Under the pieces are notes generated by a model that made no database searches, was not told the DNA's origin, and saw nothing but the letters and a program-made list of their open reading frames with translations. From Winogradskyella eximia (lineage in GTDB: Bacteria; Bacteroidota; Bacteroidia; Flavobacteriales; Flavobacteriaceae), in NCBI RefSeq assembly GCF_003386165.1, contig NZ_QRDV01000001.1, forward strand, positions 1-64,000: DNA of 64,000 bases, read 5' to 3'. The position numbers and the translations under genes were made by a program. This document shows positions 8,086-16,126 of the stretch, one piece after another; the stretch's first letter is position 1; every line of letters starts with the position of its first letter.

Positions 8086-8727
8086 ATGAGCAAAAAGAAA
8101 AAGAAATATTATACCGTTTGGCAAGGCCATAAAAAAGGAGTCTTTAATTCTTGGAATGCCTGCAAGGCCCAAATTAAAGATTACCAAGGAGCGCAATACA
8201 AATCATTCCCAACACTTGATGAAGCCGAAAAAGCACTAGAAGGGAATTACTTTGATTATATAGGAAAAAACAAAACATTTTCAAGTGGACTCTCGGAAGC
8301 TGATCTTAAAAAAATAGGACAACCTAATTATAATTCCATATCAGTAGACGCAGCTTCAAGCGGAAATCCTGGCATTATGGAATATAGAGGAGTGGATACA
8401 AAGACAAAAAAACAGCTCTTCATTCAAGGCCCTTTTGAACAAGGCACTAATAATATTGGCGAATTTTTAGCCTTAGTTCATGGTTTAGCATTTTTAAAAC
8501 AACACAATAGCGACCGTATAATGTATACAGATTCTAGAACAGCTATGAGTTGGGTGCGTAAAAAAACGTGTAATTCTAAACTAAAACGTAGTGCCAAAAA
8601 CAAACCGGTTTACGATTTGGTGGATCGTGCTGTGGAATGGCTAAAGACTAATGAGTATTCTACCACTATAGTAAAATGGGAAACTAAGGCTTGGGGAGAA
8701 ATTCCTGCTGATTTTGGAAGGAAATAA
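8086..8727 (+). CDS. Ribonuclease H with N-terminal viroplasmin domain
   Basis: A 213-residue protein. Residues about 5-52 (KYYTVWQGHKKGVFNSW, then FPTLDEAEKAL) form the small viroplasmin/RNase HI N-terminal domain that binds RNA-DNA hybrids. The catalytic RNase H fold follows: Asp in SVDAASSGNPG, Glu in NNIGEFLALVHGL, Asp in MYTDSRTAMSW, and the final Asp in IPADFGRK. All four acidic residues are present, so it should cut RNA in hybrids. It lacks the basic protrusion of E. coli RNase HI. It lies 40 bp after purN. This is the usual Bacteroidota form of RNase H1. Confidence 0.92.
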   Translation: MSKKKKKYYTVWQGHKKGVFNSWNACKAQIKDYQGAQYKSFPTLDEAEKALEGNYFDYIGKNKTFSSGLSEADLKKIGQPNYNSISVDAASSGNPGIMEYRGVDTKTKKQLFIQGPFEQGTNNIGEFLALVHGLAFLKQHNSDRIMYTDSRTAMSWVRKKTCNSKLKRSAKNKPVYDLVDRAVEWLKTNEYSTTIVKWETKAWGEIPADFGRK

Positions 8728-8777
8728 ACCCAATTAGTATTGTGTTAAATGGTGTTTCACAAAGAATATATTTTACG

Positions 8778-8785
8778 TAAATTTG
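8778..8785 (+). promoter_or_regulatory. -7 box upstream of the PfkB kinase gene
   Basis: TAAATTTG fits TANNTTTG and places a start near 8791, about 17 bases before the ATG at 8808. No TTG lies at the right distance upstream, so this rests on the -7 box alone. Confidence 0.4.
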
Positions 8786-8807
8786 CATCATAATTCAAAA
8801 ATCTTTT

Positions 8808-9734
8808 ATGAGTAAATTAGTAATTGTTGGTACTGTAGCCTTTGATGCTATTGAAACACCTTTCGGTAAAACTGATAAAATTCTTGGCGGTGCAGCAACA
8901 TACATTGGCTTATCAGCTTCAAATTTTAACGTAGATTCTGCTGCTGTCTCTGTTGTAGGTGGCGATTTTCCGCAGGAATATTTAGATCTTCTAAAAAATA
9001 GAAACGTAAATATTGAAGGTATAGAAATTGTAAAAGATGGCAAGACGTTCTTTTGGAGTGGTAAATATCATAATGATATGAACTCTCGTGATACGTTAGC
9101 TACAGAGCTAAACGTATTAGAGCATTTTAATCCAATTGTTCCTGAAAACTATAGAGATTCAGAAGTTGTAATGCTAGGAAATTTACATCCTATGGTACAA
9201 CAAGGTGTATTAGACCAAATGACTAAGAAACCTAAGTTGGCAATTTTAGACACTATGAATTTTTGGATGGACATTGCTTTAGATGACTTATTGTCTGTAA
9301 TTAAAAATGTCGATGTTATTACTATTAATGATGAAGAAGCAAGACAATTAACTGGAGAATACTCTTTAGTTGTTGCAGCGAGAAAGATTCATGAAATGGG
9401 TCCAAAATACGTAGTCATTAAAAAAGGCGAACATGGAGCCTTATTGTTTCATAATGATAATGTGTTCTATGCTCCTGCTCTTCCTTTAGAAGAAGTCTTT
9501 GACCCTACAGGTGCTGGAGATACTTTTGCTGGTGGTTTTGCTGGTTATTTAGCAAAAACAGGCGATTTCTCTTTTGAGAATATGAAAACAGCCGTCATCT
9601 ACGGCTCTACTCTAGCGTCCTTTTGCGTGGAAAAGTTTGGAACAGAGCGCATGCAAAACCTAACAGATAAGGAAATCTATAAACGATTAGACCAATTTAA
9701 AAGTCTAACACAATTTGATATCGAATTAAATTAA
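8808..9734 (+). CDS. PfkB-family carbohydrate (ribokinase-like) kinase
   Basis: A 308-residue sugar or nucleoside kinase of the ribokinase fold. KILGGAATYIGLSASNF (about residues 24-40) is the first PfkB signature, and DPTGAGDTFAGGFAGYLA (about 236-253) the second, with the anion hole and catalytic Asp. The substrate cannot be read from the sequence; homologues next to purine genes are often annotated simply as sugar kinases. It sits between the RNase H gene and the PurF-like gene and ends in a clear terminator. Confidence 0.88.
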   Translation: MSKLVIVGTVAFDAIETPFGKTDKILGGAATYIGLSASNFNVDSAAVSVVGGDFPQEYLDLLKNRNVNIEGIEIVKDGKTFFWSGKYHNDMNSRDTLATELNVLEHFNPIVPENYRDSEVVMLGNLHPMVQQGVLDQMTKKPKLAILDTMNFWMDIALDDLLSVIKNVDVITINDEEARQLTGEYSLVVAARKIHEMGPKYVVIKKGEHGALLFHNDNVFYAPALPLEEVFDPTGAGDTFAGGFAGYLAKTGDFSFENMKTAVIYGSTLASFCVEKFGTERMQNLTDKEIYKRLDQFKSLTQFDIELN

Positions 9735-9739
9735 AACCA

Positions 9740-9769
9740 ACGCGCTCTAAATTGAGTGCGTTTTTTTTT
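9740..9769 (+). terminator. Intrinsic terminator after the PfkB kinase gene
   Basis: An 8-bp stem (ACGCGCTC with GAGTGCGT, one G-U pair, loop of six bases) is followed by a run of nine T. It separates the kinase transcript from the PurF-like gene, which must then have its own promoter. Confidence 0.88.
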
Positions 9770-9819
9770 GTCCTATACCCAATTGAACTTTATTAAATAA
9801 CACTAGCAGAAAACAAAAC

Positions 9820-11718
9820 ATGAGCGATGCTTTAAAACATGAATGCGGAATTGCACTCATTAGACTTTTAAAACCTTTAGAATACTACAAAGAGAAATAT
9901 GGTAGTGCATTTTATGGTGTAAATAAAATGTATTTAATGATGGAAAAACAGCACAATCGCGGACAAGATGGTGCTGGTTTTGCAAGTATTAAATTAGACG
10001 TTAAACCGGGAGAACGTTACATAAGTCGTGTGCGATCTATTGCGCAACAACCCATACAAGATATTTTTGCCCAAATTAATGAACGTATTAATGAGGAGTT
10101 AACTAATAATCCACAGTATCAAGATAATGTGGCTTTGCAGAAAAAGAACATCCCTTATATAGGAGAAGTTTTATTAGGTCATGTTCGTTATGGTACTTTC
10201 GGCAAAAACAGCGTAGAAAGTGTTCATCCTTTTTTAAGACAAAACAATTGGATGCACAGAAACCTTATCGTAGCTGGTAATTTTAATATGACCAATGTTA
10301 ACGAGCTTTTTGATAATTTAATTGAAATTGGTCAGCATCCAAAAGAAAAAGCGGACACCATTACAGTAATGGAAAAAATTGGTCATTTCTTAGATGACGC
10401 TGTTTCAAAAATCTATAAAGACCTTAAAAAAGAAGGCTACAATAAAAATGAATGCTCTCCATTAATTGCAGAACGTCTAAAAGTTGGAAAAATCTTAAAA
10501 CATGCTGCAAAAAATTGGGATGGTGGTTATGCCATGGCAGGTTTATTAGGCCATGGAGATTCTTTTGTTTTAAGAGATCCTGCAGGCATTAGACCAGCTT
10601 ATTATTATAAAGATGATGAAATTGTGGTGGTTGCCTCAGAGCGTCCTGTAATTCAAACCGTATTTAATGTTCCTTTTGAATCTGTTAAAGAATTAGATCC
10701 AGGACATGCCATCATTACTAAAAAGTCTGGTGAAACTAAAATTAAAAAAATATTAGAACCATTAGAACGAAAAGCATGTTCTTTTGAACGTGTCTATTTT
10801 TCTCGCGGAAGTGATGCTGAAATTTATCAAGAACGAAAAATGCTTGGTAGATTATTAATGCCAAAAGTTCTCGAAGCCATTAACAATGATACCAAAAACA
10901 GTGTGTTTTCATACATACCTAATACAGCAGAAACATCATTTTACGGTATGATTGAAACTGTTGAAGATCACCTTAATAAAAAGAAAACAGAATCCATATT
11001 AAACGGTAATGGTCAATTATCAACAGAAAAGGTTACCGAAATTTTATCCGAACGCCCGAGAATTGAGAAAATAGCCATTAAAGATGTTAAACTAAGAACC
11101 TTCATTACTGAGGATAGTAGTAGAGATGATTTGGTTGCACACGTTTATGATGTTACATATGGTGTTATAAAACCAACAGACAACTTAGTGATCATTGATG
11201 ATAGTATTGTTAGAGGTACAACACTTAAAAAGAGTATCATTAAAATGATGGACCGATTAAACCCTAAGAAAATTGTTGTGGTTTCTTCAGCTCCTCAAAT
11301 TCGCTATATTGATTGCTATGGTATAGATATGGCAAACTTGGAAACATTAATTGCTTTTAGAGCAGCTTTAGAATTATTAAAAGACAATAATCAATATCAT
11401 ATTGTAGAAGAGGTTTACCATAAATGTATTGAACAAGTTAACATGAAAGATAAAAATGTTGTTAACTACGTTAAAGAAATCTACGATAAATTTACAGACG
11501 AACAAATTTCAGATAAGATATCGGAGTTATTAGGTGGTGAAGATATAAATGCAGAGGTTAAAATTATTTTTCAACCTGTATCTAATTTACACAAAGCCTG
11601 TCCTAAAAACCTAGGAGACTGGTACTTTACTGGTAATTATCCTACTGCAGGAGGCAATAGAGTTGTAAATAGAGCTTTCATTAATTTTTACGAAGGCAAT
11701 AAGGAACGTGCCTACTAA
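9820..11718 (+). CDS. Amidophosphoribosyltransferase-like class II glutamine amidotransferase
   Basis: A 632-residue PurF-type enzyme, expected to make phosphoribosylamine from PRPP and glutamine in the first step of purine synthesis. The start MSDALKHECGIALIRL leaves Cys9 as the N-terminal nucleophile after removal of a short propeptide. HNRGQDGAGFA and HVRYGTFG follow in the glutaminase domain. FSRGSDAEIYQERK and the PRPP-binding motif VIIDDSIVRGTTLKKS mark the phosphoribosyltransferase domain. It is over 100 residues longer than ordinary PurF, with extra sequence in the glutaminase half and at the C-terminus. Bacteroidota often have a shorter canonical PurF too, so this may be a paralogue with a modified role. 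Confidence 0.85.
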   Translation: MSDALKHECGIALIRLLKPLEYYKEKYGSAFYGVNKMYLMMEKQHNRGQDGAGFASIKLDVKPGERYISRVRSIAQQPIQDIFAQINERINEELTNNPQYQDNVALQKKNIPYIGEVLLGHVRYGTFGKNSVESVHPFLRQNNWMHRNLIVAGNFNMTNVNELFDNLIEIGQHPKEKADTITVMEKIGHFLDDAVSKIYKDLKKEGYNKNECSPLIAERLKVGKILKHAAKNWDGGYAMAGLLGHGDSFVLRDPAGIRPAYYYKDDEIVVVASERPVIQTVFNVPFESVKELDPGHAIITKKSGETKIKKILEPLERKACSFERVYFSRGSDAEIYQERKMLGRLLMPKVLEAINNDTKNSVFSYIPNTAETSFYGMIETVEDHLNKKKTESILNGNGQLSTEKVTEILSERPRIEKIAIKDVKLRTFITEDSSRDDLVAHVYDVTYGVIKPTDNLVIIDDSIVRGTTLKKSIIKMMDRLNPKKIVVVSSAPQIRYIDCYGIDMANLETLIAFRAALELLKDNNQYHIVEEVYHKCIEQVNMKDKNVVNYVKEIYDKFTDEQISDKISELLGGEDINAEVKIIFQPVSNLHKACPKNLGDWYFTGNYPTAGGNRVVNRAFINFYEGNKERAY

Positions 11719-11735
11719 ACGGTTCTAAAACAGCC

Positions 11736-11787
11736 TTTTATCCGATAAATATAGTATTTTATCGAAATAAAATGCATTTTATCCGAT
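11736..11787 (+). repeat. Two TTTTATCCGAT repeats with mutually exclusive hairpins
   Basis: TTTTATCCGAT occurs at 11736-11746 and 11777-11787, with a partial TTTTATCGA between. CGATAAA (11743-11749) can pair with TTTATCG (11758-11764). Alternatively the second half folds around the perfect palindrome ATAAAATGCATTTTAT (11767-11782), closed by ATCG (11761-11764) with CGAT (11784-11787). The two folds compete for 11761-11764. The second repeat ends 2 bp before the -33 TTG of the first small RNA promoter, so the repeats could be a protein-binding site or a 3' processing site of the PurF-like mRNA. Confidence 0.45.
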
Positions 11788-11789
11788 TA

Positions 11790-11822
11790 TTGGTTCATTT
11801 TAACAAATTAAATCTACATTGG
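11790..11822 (+). promoter_or_regulatory. Promoter of small RNA copy 1
   Basis: TTG (11790-11792), 22 bp, then TACATTGG (11815-11822), a one-mismatch form of TANNTTTG. Transcription should begin around 11827. Spacing of both elements to the conserved RNA start is the same as in copy 2. Confidence 0.55.
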
Positions 11823-11826
11823 TCTC

Positions 11827-11898
11827 ACCATAACATAAGTAGGTTAAGTTCATGGTAGATTTGGGGCAAAAAAAGGTGAACTTCGTTCACCTTTTTTT
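11827..11898 (+). ncRNA. Candidate small RNA, copy 1 (about 72 nt)
   Basis: No coding gene lies here. After the promoter comes a 5' hairpin closed by ACCAT and ATGGT (11827-11831, 11852-11856) with loop sequence containing AAGTAGGTTAAG. A single-stranded linker AGATTTGGGGCAAAAA follows, then an intrinsic terminator GGTGAA-CTTCG-TTCACC with a T7 tract ending at 11898. The first 48 bases match copy 2 at all but one position, while the terminator stems differ in sequence yet keep pairing, as selection on RNA structure would produce. It lies about 108 bp past the PurF-like gene. No family name is claimed; Bacteroidota RNA motifs such as flavo-1 would be the first comparison. Confidence 0.68.
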
Positions 11899-12023
11899 AT
11901 ACACCTTATTTAAAGTAACACTTTAAGTCATGCATTCAATAAAACCTAACTTTTACTCTTATTAAGTTAGAAACCTAGTACTTTCCACGCTTAGACTAAT
12001 TTATAGGTCGTTTGTCCAAAAAA
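11899..12023. other. Spacer between the two small RNA copies
   Basis: AT-rich, no reading frame worth reporting. It holds one short inverted repeat, CTAACTT (11946-11952) with AAGTTAG (11964-11970). Nothing else recognisable was seen. Confidence 0.5.
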
Positions 12024-12056
12024 TTGACTACTTAAAATAATGTCCACTTATATTTG
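12024..12056 (+). promoter_or_regulatory. Promoter of small RNA copy 2
   Basis: TTG (12024-12026), 22 bp, then TATATTTG (12049-12056), a perfect TANNTTTG. The start should fall near 12061, four bases after the box, at the first base of the conserved hairpin. Confidence 0.65.
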
Positions 12057-12060
12057 ACTC

Positions 12061-12131
12061 ACCATAACATAAGTAGGTTAAGTTTATGGTAGATTTGGGG
12101 CAAAAAGGGTGAACATCTGTTCGCCCTTTTT
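12061..12131 (+). ncRNA. Candidate small RNA, copy 2 (about 71 nt)
   Basis: Same design as the copy at 11827: a 5' hairpin closed here by seven pairs (ACCATAA with TTATGGT, because the one base that differs between copies restores an A-U pair), the identical AGATTTGGGGCAAAAA linker, and a terminator GGGTGAAC-ATCT-GTTCGCCC with one G-U pair and a T5 tract. The promoter, length and order of elements agree with copy 1. A 62-codon frame on the opposite strand (12028-12216) runs through the hairpins and looks accidental. Confidence 0.7.
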
Positions 12132-12169
12132 CATACCCAATTCTTAAATAAAAATTTAGTAATACTAAA

Positions 12170-12200
12170 AAAATCCGAGCCTTTGTAAGACTCGGATTTT
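12170..12200. terminator. Terminator hairpin after sodA
   Basis: AAAATCCGAG (12170-12179) pairs with CTCGGATTTT (12191-12200) around an 11-base loop. A and T tracts on both sides let it act for sodA (minus) and also stop plus-strand read-through from the small RNA region. Confidence 0.85.
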
Positions 12201-12230
12201 TCAATTTATTTAACACTAATAACGCTTAGC

Positions 12231-12839
12231 TTATTTAGCTTCAGCGTATCTTCTTTCAACTTCATTCCAGTTAATTACATTAAAGAATGCTTCAATATAA
12301 TCTGGTCTTCTATTTTGATAATGTAAATAATACGCATGCTCCCAAACGTCTAAACCTAAAATTGGTGTGCCACCACAAGTAACACCTGGCATTAATGGGT
12401 TATCTTGGTTTGGCGTAGAACAAACCTCTACTTTACCTCCTTCATGAACACATAACCATGCCCAACCTGAACCGAATTGAGTTGCAGCAGCTTTAGAAAA
12501 CGCATCTTTAAAAGCATCAACTGAACCAAATTCTGCTTCAATAGCATCTTTTAAATCACCAGACAAACGTCCTTTTCCTTCAGGATTCATTACCTCCCAA
12601 AATAATGAGTGATTGTAAAAACCACCTCCATTATTTCTAACAGCCTTATTATCCATATCTAAATTGATAAGAATATTTTCAATTGTTTTACCTTCTAAAT
12701 CTGTTCCTTTAATAGCAGCATTTAAATTATTTGTGTAGCCTTGGTGATGTTTAGTATGATGAATCTCCATTGTGCGAGCATCAATATTAGGTTCTAAAGC
12801 ATCGTAAGCATATTTTAATTTCGGTAATTCGAAAGCCAT
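12231..12839 (-). CDS. sodA: Superoxide dismutase, manganese type
   Basis: A 202-residue cytoplasmic enzyme that converts superoxide to oxygen and hydrogen peroxide. Metal ligands are visible: His27 in [12 protein letters not shown], His in [11 protein letters not shown], and Asp and His in [13 protein letters not shown]. The stretch NQDNPLMPG has the Gln position typical of Mn enzymes (iron forms usually have the outer-sphere Gln elsewhere), so Mn or cambialistic use is likely. A minus-strand TAAATTTG box lies at 12880-12887, 41 bp upstream of the start. The gene stands alone between two terminators. Confidence 0.95.
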   Translation of the reverse strand: MAFELPKLKYAYDALEPNIDARTMEIHHTKHHQGYTNNLNAAIKGTDLEGKTIENILINLDMDNKAVRNNGGGFYNHSLFWEVMNPEGKGRLSGDLKDAIEAEFGSVDAFKDAFSKAAATQFGSGWAWLCVHEGGKVEVCSTPNQDNPLMPGVTCGGTPILGLDVWEHAYYLHYQNRRPDYIEAFFNVINWNEVERRYAEAK

Positions 12840-12879
12840 AATATTTTTGTTTTTAATTAGTTAATTATTTGTTTGAACT

Positions 12880-12887
12880 CAAATTTA
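12880..12887 (-). promoter_or_regulatory. -7 box upstream of sodA
   Basis: TAAATTTG on the minus strand fits TANNTTTG; RNA would start near 12874, giving a leader of about 35 bases. No clear -33 element. Confidence 0.42.
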
Positions 12888-12954
12888 CAATAATGTCTGA
12901 GATTTTTTCTTAATAAACTATTAAGATTCCCTATTTTGGTATAAAAATTATCTC

Positions 12955-15900
12955 TTGCAAAATTCAACCTTCAAAATATATAATGCTTCTGCCGGAAGTG
13001 GAAAAACATTTACACTAGCAAAAGCTTATTTAAAAATATTAATTCAATCTAACAGTTACGATCAATTCAAATCTATTTTAGCGATTACGTTTACCAATAA
13101 AGCAGTCGGTGAAATGAAGGAACGTATTATAACTATGTTAAAATCGTTTTCGTCTGAAGAGAGTTTAAAAAACGCTCATCCAATGTTTGAAGCGATATGC
13201 GAAGAATTAAATATTAAACCCGAAATTCTTCATAATAAATCAAAACACATACTAAAACACATTATTCATAATTATGGTGCTTTTGATATTTCTACCATAG
13301 ATGGCTTTACACATAGGGTTATTAGAACTTTTGCGCACGACTTAAAATTACCTGTTAATTTTGAAGTAGAGCTAGACCAAGAACGTCTTTTAAATGAAGC
13401 TGTTGATAGCCTTATCGCTAAAGCAGGAAGCGACAAAACACTAACTAAGGTTTTAGTGGATTTTGCAATTGAAAAAGCAGACGATGACAAAAGTTGGGAT
13501 ATTAGCTACGATTTTAATAAGATTTCGAAATTATTAGTCAATGAAAATGATCTATTTGCCATCAATACTTTAAAAGAGAAAACTCTTGAAGATTTTAAAG
13601 TTTTAAAACAGCAGTTAGCCAAAGAAATTATTCTGCTTGAAGAAAAAACTGAAAATATAGCATTTACGGCTTTAACTCTAATTGAAGAATCAGGTTTACA
13701 ATTTAATGACTTCAATAGAAGTTCGCTTCCAAAACATTTTGAGAAATTAGCTGCTAAACAATTTTCGGTTGGGTTTGATGCCGCTTGGCAAAACGATTTA
13801 ATTGAAGGCAATACACTTTACCCTAAACGTGTTTCTGATGATGTTGCATCAACTATTGAAAGTATTCAATCAAAATTATCGGAATATTTTGTTGCTTCAA
13901 AAACTTCAATTTTCAACATAAAACTAAAAAAAGGATTTTATAAAAACATTACACCTCTTTCGGTTTTAAATGCTATTAAAAATGAATTGGATCATTTAAA
14001 ATCTGACCAAAATAAAATGTTGATTTCAGAATTCAACACTATTATTGGTAAAGAAATTAAAAATCAACCCACACCTTTTATATATGAGCGTTTAGGTGAA
14101 AAATTTAAACATTATTTTATTGATGAGTTTCAAGACACCTCAAAAATGCAATGGGAAAATTTAGTGCCATTACTAGAAAATGCACTTTCTGCAGCCAATG
14201 GTGATGCTATGCTGGTTGGTGATGCCAAGCAAGCTATTTACAGATGGAGAGGAGGTGAAGCTGAACAATTTATAAAGCTTTATAACAAGATTGACAATCC
14301 CTTTCAGCTAGAAGCTGAAGTATTACCTCTAGACACTAATTACCGGAGCGCCAAAGCAGTTATAGAATTTAACAATTCGTTTTTCGATTATTTAAGTGAA
14401 ACTGCATTTAGTGAAGACGCTTATGCAGAACTTTTTAAAAAAGCGAAACAACAACCGCATAACACTTCAGAGGGTTATGTAAACCTTAATTTTTTAGATG
14501 TTCAAAAAGAAGATGATATTCACGAAATGTATGCTAGTGAGGTTTTAAAAACCATAAAGCAATGCCAAGACGATGGATTTCCTTTAAATGATATTTGTGT
14601 TTTGGTTAGAAAACGAAAAGAAGGTGTTGCTATTGCAAATTATCTTAACGAAAATGATATTAAAATTACATCATCTGAAACTTTGCTTTTAAAAAATTCG
14701 GATAAGGTTAATTTCCTTAATTCATTTTTAAAATTACTTGTTCAACCAAATAATGATAGCTTAAAAGTTGAAGTACTTTCCTATTTAGCAGAACAACGTG
14801 AAACGCAAGACAAACACTTATTTTACAAAACCTTTTTAAGACAAGATTTAGATGAGATGTTTTCAGAATTACATCAACTACATATTTATATTGACAAAAA
14901 TCAATGCCTTCAATTGCCGCTTTATGAATTAGTAGAACATCTAATTAGAATGTTTAATTTAAATGAATCATCAGATGCGTATCTTCAATTTTATTTAGAT
15001 GTTGTATTAGAATTTACGCAAAAACAAAATTCGGATTTGGCTGGTTTTATCAATTACTTTGAAAAGAAAGCAGATAAATTAAGTGTAGTCACACCAGAAA
15101 ACATGAATGCTGTTGAGATAATGACGATTCATAAATCTAAAGGATTAGAATTTCCTGTAGTGATATTTCCTTATGCAGATCTTAATATTTATAGAGAATT
15201 AGAACCAAAAGTTTGGTTTCCGGTAAACTCAACAGACTACAATGGCTTTAATACTTTGTTATTAGATTACAAAAAAGATGTAGAGCATTTTGGCGAGACG
15301 GGAAAACTAATTTACAATACGCATCAAGCACAATTAGAATTAGACAATATTAACTTACTCTATGTTGTACTAACTAGAGCTGTGGAGCAATTGTACATTA
15401 TTTCGAAAAAAGATATTAGCTCAAAAGGTGAAGTAAATAATAACACCTATTCTGGGAAGTTTATTAACTTTTTAATTAAAGAAAATAAATGGAATGACAA
15501 CCAACTGAGTTATAGTTACGGTACAAAAACACCAAATAAAAATTCAGAAGAACAAGAGACTACACCAAGTGCTCTAAAGCTAATATCCGTTCCTAAAGAA
15601 GACCATAATTTAAAAATTGTTACCAAATCTGGCTTACTTTGGGATACACATCAAGAAGCAGCCATGGAGCGTGGTAATCTAGTGCATTTAATATTATCTA
15701 AAATAAAGACCTTTGAAGACTTAGACTTTGCTTTTAATGATTTATTGATTTCCGGAGACATTACTACCGAAAACAGTACAATTTTAAAGAACTTAGCTTT
15801 ACAGATTATAGAGCACCCTAAATTAGAAGGTTATTTTCAAGACGATTATACGATATATAATGAACGTGATATCATTACGAGTTCTGGTCAACTTATAAGA

Positions 15901-16086
15901 CCAGACCGACTAAATATTAATTCAAAAAATGAAGCTATTATTATAGATTACAAAACTGGTGAAGCCAAAGAGTCTTATGCAAATCAGCTTAACAATTATG
16001 AAGTTGTTTTAAATCAGATGAATTTAACTGTGATTCATAAATTATTGGTTTATATAAATGACACAATTGAAGTTATTGAAGTCTAA
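12955..16086 (+). CDS. UvrD/RecB-like helicase-nuclease (AddA-like)
   Basis: A 1043-residue SF1 helicase with a C-terminal nuclease, expected to process double-strand breaks for recombination. Helicase motifs in order: Walker A NASAGSGKTFTLAKAYL (about residues 9-25), DEFQDTSKMQWE (motif II), MLVGDAKQAIYRWRGGE (motif III), MTIHKSKGLEFPVVIFP (motif V) and LLYVVLTRAVEQLYI (motif VI). The C-terminus has GNLVHLILSKI and RPDRLN...IIIDYKTG, the PD-(D/E)XK core. A TTG start at 12955 is used: the frame is stopped at 12922-12924 and holds no ATG or GTG before the Walker A motif. The partner-like nuclease is at 18873, beyond kbl and an OmpA gene. Confidence 0.93.
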   Translation: MQNSTFKIYNASAGSGKTFTLAKAYLKILIQSNSYDQFKSILAITFTNKAVGEMKERIITMLKSFSSEESLKNAHPMFEAICEELNIKPEILHNKSKHILKHIIHNYGAFDISTIDGFTHRVIRTFAHDLKLPVNFEVELDQERLLNEAVDSLIAKAGSDKTLTKVLVDFAIEKADDDKSWDISYDFNKISKLLVNENDLFAINTLKEKTLEDFKVLKQQLAKEIILLEEKTENIAFTALTLIEESGLQFNDFNRSSLPKHFEKLAAKQFSVGFDAAWQNDLIEGNTLYPKRVSDDVASTIESIQSKLSEYFVASKTSIFNIKLKKGFYKNITPLSVLNAIKNELDHLKSDQNKMLISEFNTIIGKEIKNQPTPFIYERLGEKFKHYFIDEFQDTSKMQWENLVPLLENALSAANGDAMLVGDAKQAIYRWRGGEAEQFIKLYNKIDNPFQLEAEVLPLDTNYRSAKAVIEFNNSFFDYLSETAFSEDAYAELFKKAKQQPHNTSEGYVNLNFLDVQKEDDIHEMYASEVLKTIKQCQDDGFPLNDICVLVRKRKEGVAIANYLNENDIKITSSETLLLKNSDKVNFLNSFLKLLVQPNNDSLKVEVLSYLAEQRETQDKHLFYKTFLRQDLDEMFSELHQLHIYIDKNQCLQLPLYELVEHLIRMFNLNESSDAYLQFYLDVVLEFTQKQNSDLAGFINYFEKKADKLSVVTPENMNAVEIMTIHKSKGLEFPVVIFPYADLNIYRELEPKVWFPVNSTDYNGFNTLLLDYKKDVEHFGETGKLIYNTHQAQLELDNINLLYVVLTRAVEQLYIISKKDISSKGEVNNNTYSGKFINFLIKENKWNDNQLSYSYGTKTPNKNSEEQETTPSALKLISVPKEDHNLKIVTKSGLLWDTHQEAAMERGNLVHLILSKIKTFEDLDFAFNDLLISGDITTENSTILKNLALQIIEHPKLEGYFQDDYTIYNERDIITSSGQLIRPDRLNINSKNEAIIIDYKTGEAKESYANQLNNYEVVLNQMNLTVIHKLLVYINDTIEVIEV

Positions 16087-16096
16087 TTTTTCCTAG

Positions 16097-16104
16097 TATC
16101 TTTG
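16097..16104 (+). promoter_or_regulatory. Promoter of kbl
   Basis: TATCTTTG (16097-16104) fits TANNTTTG and a TTG lies 18 bp upstream (16076-16078), inside the end of the helicase gene. RNA would start near 16110, only about 17 bases before the kbl ATG. Confidence 0.6.
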
Positions 16105-16126
16105 TTTAAACAACAAAATTAAAATT

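Noticed and set aside
12028..12216. A 62-codon reading frame on the minus strand through the second small RNA copy
   Set aside because: It is built from the reverse of promoter, hairpin and two terminators, has no homologue-like features, and its Cys/Pro content looks random.
11719..12230. Insertion sequence or CRISPR as the source of the repeated unit
   Set aside because: There are only two copies, no transposase, no terminal repeats with target duplications, and no regular spacers; promoters and terminators fit transcripts better.
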